This document shows, in pieces, positions 20,273 to 24,773 of a stretch of 24,773 nt of DNA. The notes below the pieces were generated by a model. It ran no database searches, was not told the DNA's origin, and worked only from the letters and a program-made list of their open reading frames with translations. This stretch comes from a virus, in the IMG/VR virus record IMGVR_UViG_3300024054_000056, positions 1-24,773 of that record; one strand, 5' to 3'. Position 1 is the stretch's first letter. Every line of letters begins with the position of its first letter. The position numbers were made by a program, and so were the translations under genes.

Positions 20273-20680
20273 ATGCCTGATCTATTTATAACCCAAGCGG
20301 AATTCATGGCCGCTTGCGAACAACACATCGGCCAGCGCCCAAACTTCAACAGCGAAGTCGAACTCTGGGAACGCCTGATCGGGGAGGAATACGCTGAGCT
20401 TCGCGGCGCGCTTCGCAAGTTCCACCAGTCGCTCTCCGCCGATCACATCGTCGACATACTCCACGAAGGCTGCGATCTCTTATACGTCCTCAGTGGCCTC
20501 TTTAACAGCATCGGCGTCGGGCCGGTCGCGACCGAGGCCTTTCTCCGTATCCACGCGGCGAACATGGCAAAGGTCGACGGGAGCACGGGGGTAGTAACCC
20601 GCCGTGCCGATGGGAAGATTCTCAAGCCCGACGCCTGGAAGCCGGCGGACCTCCGGAATCTCGTCATCCCCCGAGCCTAG
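20273..20680 (+). CDS. MazG-like nucleotide pyrophosphohydrolase
   Basis: A 135-residue all-helical protein one base after the methyltransferase stop. Helix 2 carries the acidic metal-binding pattern ([18 protein letters not shown]), and helix 3 carries its partner ([20 protein letters not shown]), the E-x3-E ... D-x3-D logic of MazG/PRA-PH-like hydrolases. A phage-type C-terminal signature follows: [26 protein letters not shown]. These enzymes cleave nucleoside triphosphates or ppGpp-like nucleotides, so it could trim non-standard dNTPs or blunt host starvation signals. The same phage encodes a uracil-DNA-glycosylase-like domain, in line with control of nucleotide quality. Family fairly certain, substrate unknown. 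Confidence 0.8.
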   Translation: MPDLFITQAEFMAACEQHIGQRPNFNSEVELWERLIGEEYAELRGALRKFHQSLSADHIVDILHEGCDLLYVLSGLFNSIGVGPVATEAFLRIHAANMAKVDGSTGVVTRRADGKILKPDAWKPADLRNLVIPRA

Positions 20681-20681
20681 C

Positions 20682-20915
20682 ATGTTCTGCCCCGACTGCG
20701 GCCACGAAGAAACTAGAGTCGTCGACACCCGCGTGCCGAAGTCGGGGAAAGCCGTCCGCCGTCGCCGCATTTGCGAGTCTTGCGGCTTCCGTTTTACTAC
20801 TTACGAAAGGATTGCACCGTGTACGAAATCCCCGAAGGAGTTACCAAGCTCCACATCGGCTGTGGCAGGACTCGAATTCCCGATGCCGTTAATGTCGATA
20901 TTTCCTCGGAAGTAA
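20682..20915 (+). CDS. Stand-alone NrdR-type zinc ribbon protein
   Basis: A 77-residue protein that reproduces the N-terminal zinc ribbon of the repressor Nrd[18 protein letters not shown] (C3, C6), [23 protein letters not shown] (C31, C34). In NrdR this ribbon binds NrdR boxes upstream of ribonucleotide reductase genes, while an ATP-cone domain senses ATP/dATP. The ATP-cone is absent here; after residue 44 the chain is an unrelated tail that overlaps the next gene by 97 bases. It may bind host nrd operators without nucleotide control, or serve as a small transcription factor. The start is one base after the preceding TAG. Confidence 0.78.
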   Translation: MFCPDCGHEETRVVDTRVPKSGKAVRRRRICESCGFRFTTYERIAPCTKSPKELPSSTSAVAGLEFPMPLMSIFPRK

Positions 20916-21433
20916 GTCCCGACGTCGTCTGGGACGTCGAGAGCCGGGACGCGCGGCCCCTGCCCGACAACTCTTTCGACTCAATCCTCATGTCCCACGT
21001 GCTCGAACACCTGCGCTTTCCGCTGGTGGCGATGGAAAACCTGTGGCATCTGGCGAAGCCGGGCGGGAAGATACTCATTAAGGTTCCCTACGGCTCCAGT
21101 GATAATGCCTTCGAAGACCCAACGCACGTCCGGCAATACTTCCTTCATTCGTGGGACTACTTCTCTCAAGCCTCCTATGGCGGGGCCGACTACGGCTACC
21201 GAGGGGACTGGAAAATCCACGAGCGCATTCTCAAGATCAAGCCCCACTGGAACCCGGAGCAGTTCGAAAACGACCTCGACGCAATGCTCGAAATCATCAA
21301 CACCCATCGGAACACCGTCGAGGAAATGTCGTGCGTACTCGAAGCCGTTAAGCCGATTCGGGAAGCTGGCACATTTACCGAATCCGCCCCGATTCTGTTC
21401 GAACTTCCACAGCGTCTCGGGGTGGCGGCGTAA
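20819..21433 (+). CDS. Class I SAM-dependent methyltransferase
   Basis: A 204-residue methyltransferase starting at GTG with GAAAGG 8 bases upstream; the open frame extends further up but only as a shadow of the zinc ribbon gene. Motif I is [12 protein letters not shown], motif [10 protein letters not shown], then [16 protein letters not shown] (motif IV region) and [16 protein letters not shown] (motif V), followed by [16 protein letters not shown], typical of small-molecule, sugar or lipid methyltransferases. The C-terminal third ([20 protein letters not shown]...) may be the acceptor cap. No DNA-target motif is seen, so a nucleotide, sugar or protein target is more likely than DNA. It overlaps the polymerase start by one base. 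Confidence 0.8.
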   Translation: MYEIPEGVTKLHIGCGRTRIPDAVNVDISSEVSPDVVWDVESRDARPLPDNSFDSILMSHVLEHLRFPLVAMENLWHLAKPGGKILIKVPYGSSDNAFEDPTHVRQYFLHSWDYFSQASYGGADYGYRGDWKIHERILKIKPHWNPEQFENDLDAMLEIINTHRNTVEEMSCVLEAVKPIREAGTFTESAPILFELPQRLGVAA

Positions 21434-23841
21434 TGCGTGTCCCGCCATCCGGGTCGATCCCCGCGACCTACGTCATCGTTGGCGAAGCCCCAGGCTCCGA
21501 CGAAGTTCGGGCGATGCAGCCCTTCGTCGGCCCGAGTGGCCAAGAGCTTAATCGAATCCTGCACGACGCCGGGATTCTCAGGGCCGACTGCTTTACGACG
21601 AACGTCTGCAAACACCGTCCGCCGGGGAACGATATCGACGTCTTTATTTCCGACTCGAAAACCGCGGCGGCAACGCTCCAGTTAACCCACTTCAAAGATG
21701 GCCGGTACTTCAACGACCTCGTCGCCGCCGGCCTCAAGGAACTCGTACATGAGATTGAAACCGCTAAGCCGACGGTGGTTCTCGCCCTCGGTGACACTGC
21801 TCTTTGGGCTCTTACTGGTCTCAGTGGGATTACTAATTGGCGGGGGAGTGTACTTCCTTGCAGTCTGGTGCCTGGTGTTAAGGTAATCCCGACGTATCAC
21901 CCGGCACTCGTCCTCCGGCAGTGGGAATGGCGGCCGACAGTAGTCCACGACTTGAAACGGGCCGTGCGGGAAGCCGGGTTTCCCGAGATTCGCCTTCCCG
22001 ACTACTCCTTCGTCGTCCGGCCAAGCGTCGGCGCAGTGCTCGCGACTCTGGCCGACCTTACTGCATGCTGCGATGCCGAGCCGTTCCTGCTTTCCGTCGA
22101 TATTGAAACCCGCTCGCAACAGATCGCCTGTATCGGCCTCGCTTGGAGTTCCCTCGACGCCCTCTGCATCCCGCTCCTCTGCGTCGAATCCCCCGAGGGC
22201 TACTGGTCACCCGAGGACGAACTCGCCATCACGGTCGCACTCCGCCGACTTCTGACGCATCCGAACTGCTCTGTCATCGGCCAGAATTTCCTCTACGACG
22301 CGCAGTACTTCGCCAAGCAATACGGCTACGTGCCGAACGTCCTAGCCGACACTATGCTGATGCAGCACGTTGCCTTTCCTGGAACGCCGAAGAGTCTCGA
22401 CTACCTGTCGTCGATGTACTGCCGTTTTCATCAGTATTGGAAAGGCGAGGGGAAACTCTGGAACCCCAAGACGACCCCCGAAGAACAACTGTGGACGTAC
22501 AACTGCAAAGACGCTGTTATCACCTTTGAAGTCTACAACACTCTCGTCGGCGTCCTGCACAAGTGCGGCCTGTGGGAAATCTTCCAACGGCAAATGCGGC
22601 TCTTTACGCCCGTACTACGCATGATGCTTCGCGGCGTGCGGATCGACGCCGGGTACCGGAAAGAGCTCGCAACCACGCTCCTCGGGGAAATCGCTGAGCG
22701 CGAAACGTCGATTAATAACATCGCCGGCTTCACACTGAATCCGCGATCGCCCAAACAGATGAAGGCGTTTTTCTACGACGACCTGCGCCTACCGATACAG
22801 TTCAATCGGAAAACCCGTAAGCCGTCGCTGGACGACGAAGCCCTCGACAAGCTGGCGAAGAAGGAAGTCCTCGTGCGGCCCTTGATTAAGCTGATCCGGG
22901 AAATCCGGTCGCTCGGGGTCTTTAATTCGACATTCGTGGGCGCGGCCCTCGATACCGACGGGCGAATTCGTTGCTCGTTTAACATATCCGGCACGGAAAC
23001 GTTTCGATTCTCGTCGAGCGAAAACGCATTCGGCTCAGGTACCAACCTACAGAACATTCCGAAAGGGAAAGAAGATGACGCAAGTCTCTCCGCCGACGAT
23101 CTCCGACTGCCCAATGTTCGAAAACTGTTCATTCCGGATTCCGGCTTCACAATCGCCGACTGTGATCAGTCCGGTGCTGACGCGCAAGTCGTCGCGTGGG
23201 AAGCTAATGACGATATACTTAAACAACTGTTCCGGTCCGGAGTCAAAATACACGCACACAATGCGAAAGATCTGTACGGAGCTGACGCAGGCCCTGACGG
23301 CAAGCGGGAACCGTACTACTCCCGAACCAAGCAGGGAGTACATCTTAGTAACTACGGCGGAACGGCGAGAACTCTTGCGACTACAATTGGAATTACTATT
23401 CACGAGGCTGAAAAATTCCAGCGACGGTGGTTCGACATCCATCCGGGTATTAAAGACTGGCACCGTCGTATTGAATCTGACCTTCAAACACGGCGCTTCG
23501 TGGCAAATCGCTTTGGTTACCGCCGATTCTATTTCGGCCGCGTCGAGGAGTTGCTCCCCGAAGCCCTAGCGTGGATTCCGCAGTCGACTGTCGCCATCGT
23601 TACCAACACCGCATTAGAACGAATCGACCGGGAATTCCCTGCAGCGGAACTCCTGTTACAAGTCCATGACTCATTAGTTTTCCAGTACGCAACTGCCGCC
23701 GAAGAACAAACCCTTAGCCGCATCCGACCCCTGTTAGCCGTCGTCGTCCCGTACGACGACCCGTTAGTTATCCCTTGGGGACTCAAGACGTCGACGAAGT
23801 CATGGGGGGCGTGCGAAGATCGCAAATGGCCCAGGGTGTAA
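21433..23841 (+). CDS. Uracil-DNA glycosylase-like domain fused to family A DNA polymerase
   Basis: An 802-residue replicative enzyme. Residues 1-180 are a family-4-type uracil-DNA glycosylase domain: YVIVGEAPGSDE (G17), FVGPSGQELNR, TTNVCKHRPPGND, LALGDTALWALTG, PTYHPA (H156). Residues 215-380 are a 3'-5' exonuclease: VDIET (D223, E225), VIGQNFLYDAQYF, YNCKDAVI (Y356, D360). The polymerase part has FRFSSSENAFGSGTNLQNIPKG; motif A IADCDQSGADAQVV (D578, with D583 where E is usual); motif B TKQGVHLSNYGGTART (K633, H637, Y641); and motif C QVHDSLVF (D746 followed by Ser rather than Glu). All proofreading residues are present. It belongs to a clade of phage polymerases with His at the nucleotide-discrimination position. 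The Cys-x2-Cys normally before the glycosylase core is missing. Confidence 0.92.
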   Translation: MRVPPSGSIPATYVIVGEAPGSDEVRAMQPFVGPSGQELNRILHDAGILRADCFTTNVCKHRPPGNDIDVFISDSKTAAATLQLTHFKDGRYFNDLVAAGLKELVHEIETAKPTVVLALGDTALWALTGLSGITNWRGSVLPCSLVPGVKVIPTYHPALVLRQWEWRPTVVHDLKRAVREAGFPEIRLPDYSFVVRPSVGAVLATLADLTACCDAEPFLLSVDIETRSQQIACIGLAWSSLDALCIPLLCVESPEGYWSPEDELAITVALRRLLTHPNCSVIGQNFLYDAQYFAKQYGYVPNVLADTMLMQHVAFPGTPKSLDYLSSMYCRFHQYWKGEGKLWNPKTTPEEQLWTYNCKDAVITFEVYNTLVGVLHKCGLWEIFQRQMRLFTPVLRMMLRGVRIDAGYRKELATTLLGEIAERETSINNIAGFTLNPRSPKQMKAFFYDDLRLPIQFNRKTRKPSLDDEALDKLAKKEVLVRPLIKLIREIRSLGVFNSTFVGAALDTDGRIRCSFNISGTETFRFSSSENAFGSGTNLQNIPKGKEDDASLSADDLRLPNVRKLFIPDSGFTIADCDQSGADAQVVAWEANDDILKQLFRSGVKIHAHNAKDLYGADAGPDGKREPYYSRTKQGVHLSNYGGTARTLATTIGITIHEAEKFQRRWFDIHPGIKDWHRRIESDLQTRRFVANRFGYRRFYFGRVEELLPEALAWIPQSTVAIVTNTALERIDREFPAAELLLQVHDSLVFQYATAAEEQTLSRIRPLLAVVVPYDDPLVIPWGLKTSTKSWGACEDRKWPRV

Positions 23842-23862
23842 ATCAGAATTATTGCCGGCATA

Positions 23863-24773
23863 ATGACAACACGGAAATGCACCAACTGGATTAAATCCTT
23901 TGTAGAATACGCGTCGATCGGGGAAGCTCCACTCTCGATGTATTTCTGGGTCGGGGTCTCGACTGTTGCCGGGGCTCTCCGGCGCCGCGTCTGGTACGAT
24001 CAGGAAATCTTCAAGTGGTACCCGAGCTTCTACATCGTCCTCGTGGCGCCGCCGGGCATCGTCTCGAAGTCGACCACCGCGTCGATCGGAATGAAACTCC
24101 TCCGGGACGTTCCGGGGGTTAAGTTCGGGCCGAATATCGTAACCTGGCAGGCTCTCGCAACGGCCTTCACGAATTCCCTCGAAATGGTCGAAATGCCGGA
24201 CGGGACGTTTTACCCCATGTCGGCAATGACTATCGAGTCGTCGGAATTCGGCAACCTGCTCGACCCGAGTAACCGCGAAATGGTCGACCTGCTTGTGTCG
24301 CTGTGGGACTGCAACGACGCGCCGTTGGAGAAGATGACAAAGACGCAGGGGAATGACTTAATCGAAAACCCGTTTCTCAATATCATCGCCTGTACGACGC
24401 CCGCGTGGATCGCCGGCTATGTTCCCGACTACGTTATCGGCGGCGGCTTCACCTCCCGGTGCATCTTCGTCTACGCCGACAAGAAACGCCAATACAAGGC
24501 GTATCTCGACGAGGAACTAACGCCGAAGGAACGCCAGGCCCGCACGGAACTCAAACAGGCGCTGATCCACGACCTCGAATTCATCGGGCAACTCCGTGGG
24601 GCGTTTCACCTCACTCCTGAGGCGCGCGCGTGGGGGAAGGAATGGTACCAGCAAGTCCACGAAGTCGTCCCGGCGCACCTCCGCGATGAACGTTTCGGCG
24701 GCTACATCAGCCGGAAGCAAACGCATTTGCACAAGATCGCAATGGTACTCTCCGCTGCCCGGCGCGACGATCT
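23863..24773 (+). CDS. DUF3987-like primase/helicase ATPase, partial
   Basis: An open reading frame from ATG 23863, 21 bases after the polymerase stop, running off the window end (303 codons seen, no stop). It starts with a helical section (residues 1-50). A P-loop-like VAPPGIVSKSTT follows (K69, S70; the usual second Gly is Ser), then MTIESSEFGNLLDP as the Walker-B-type strand (E125, E128). Next come LLVSLWDCND and ENPFLNIIACTTPAWIAGYVPDYVIGGGFTSRCIFVYAD, the sensor and arginine-finger area. This order is that of DUF3987-type phage primase/helicase ATPases, which unwind DNA at the fork. Its position after the polymerase supports replication. The C-terminus is not visible. Confidence 0.75.
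   Translation, partial: MTTRKCTNWIKSFVEYASIGEAPLSMYFWVGVSTVAGALRRRVWYDQEIFKWYPSFYIVLVAPPGIVSKSTTASIGMKLLRDVPGVKFGPNIVTWQALATAFTNSLEMVEMPDGTFYPMSAMTIESSEFGNLLDPSNREMVDLLVSLWDCNDAPLEKMTKTQGNDLIENPFLNIIACTTPAWIAGYVPDYVIGGGFTSRCIFVYADKKRQYKAYLDEELTPKERQARTELKQALIHDLEFIGQLRGAFHLTPEARAWGKEWYQQVHEVVPAHLRDERFGGYISRKQTHLHKIAMVLSAARRDD

Noticed and set aside
20682-21433. Single zinc ribbon-methyltransferase fusion broken by a sequencing frameshift
   Set aside because: The methyltransferase has its own GTG with GAAAGG at proper distance and starts directly with its first motif, so two genes explain the data; kept only as a test in the finding.
1-24773. tRNA genes, integrase, repressor, lysis cassette
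   Set aside because: I looked for cloverleaf-like segments and for recognisable integrase, CI-like repressor, endolysin or holin sequences and found none I could support.

Overview
The window is a piece of a GC-rich, double-stranded DNA tailed-phage genome, most likely podovirus-like. The evidence is a complete packaging and capsid block (small terminase, large terminase, portal, scaffold, major capsid protein, head-tail adaptor) on the minus strand, facing a replication and recombination block on the plus strand. Genes are tightly packed, many share ATGA stop-start overlaps, and most have purine-rich Shine-Dalgarno sites. Two promoters match the bacterial sigma-70 consensus perfectly, so the host is a bacterium with ordinary housekeeping promoters. 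I cannot name the host. No integrase, repressor, lysis gene, tRNA or CRISPR array is visible.

Layout. (1) 22-9493, minus strand: the structural operon, read from right to left as TerS, a PD-(D/E)XK-type protein, a small protein, TerL, portal, small protein, scaffold, major capsid protein, three small structural-type proteins, a GT-A glycosyltransferase and a head-tail adaptor. (2) 9494-9881: the divergent control region, with G-rich direct repeats, a hairpin element and an AT-rich patch holding a possible promoter. (3) 9882-11085: two early-type genes of unknown function, ending at a strong intrinsic terminator. (4) 11086-11564: a non-coding region dominated by a large imperfect inverted repeat (59-bp arms, 48 matches) around an AT-rich, T-tract-containing core, followed by a perfect sigma-70 promoter. 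It is the best replication-origin candidate here. (5) 11565-15824: about fifteen small, mostly unrecognised genes under two near-identical promoters and one weaker one, closed by an intrinsic terminator. (6) 15938-24773: DNA metabolism, with a Cas4/RecB-like nuclease, Sak4-like ATPase, ssDNA-binding protein, ParB-DNA methyltransferase fusion, MazG-like pyrophosphohydrolase, NrdR-type zinc ribbon, SAM methyltransferase, uracil-DNA-glycosylase/DNA polymerase A fusion and a DUF3987-like primase/helicase cut by the window edge.

The genes suggest a phage that brings its own polymerase, helicase-type ATPase, recombinase, end-processing nuclease and SSB, modifies DNA, and tunes nucleotide pools. The most unusual non-coding features are the large inverted repeat at 11143-11467 and a dispersed family of four 27-29 bp hairpins with an invariant 7-nt loop at gene ends and operon boundaries (2320, 9583, 12278, 16884). 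All functional names come from motif recognition by eye, not database searches.
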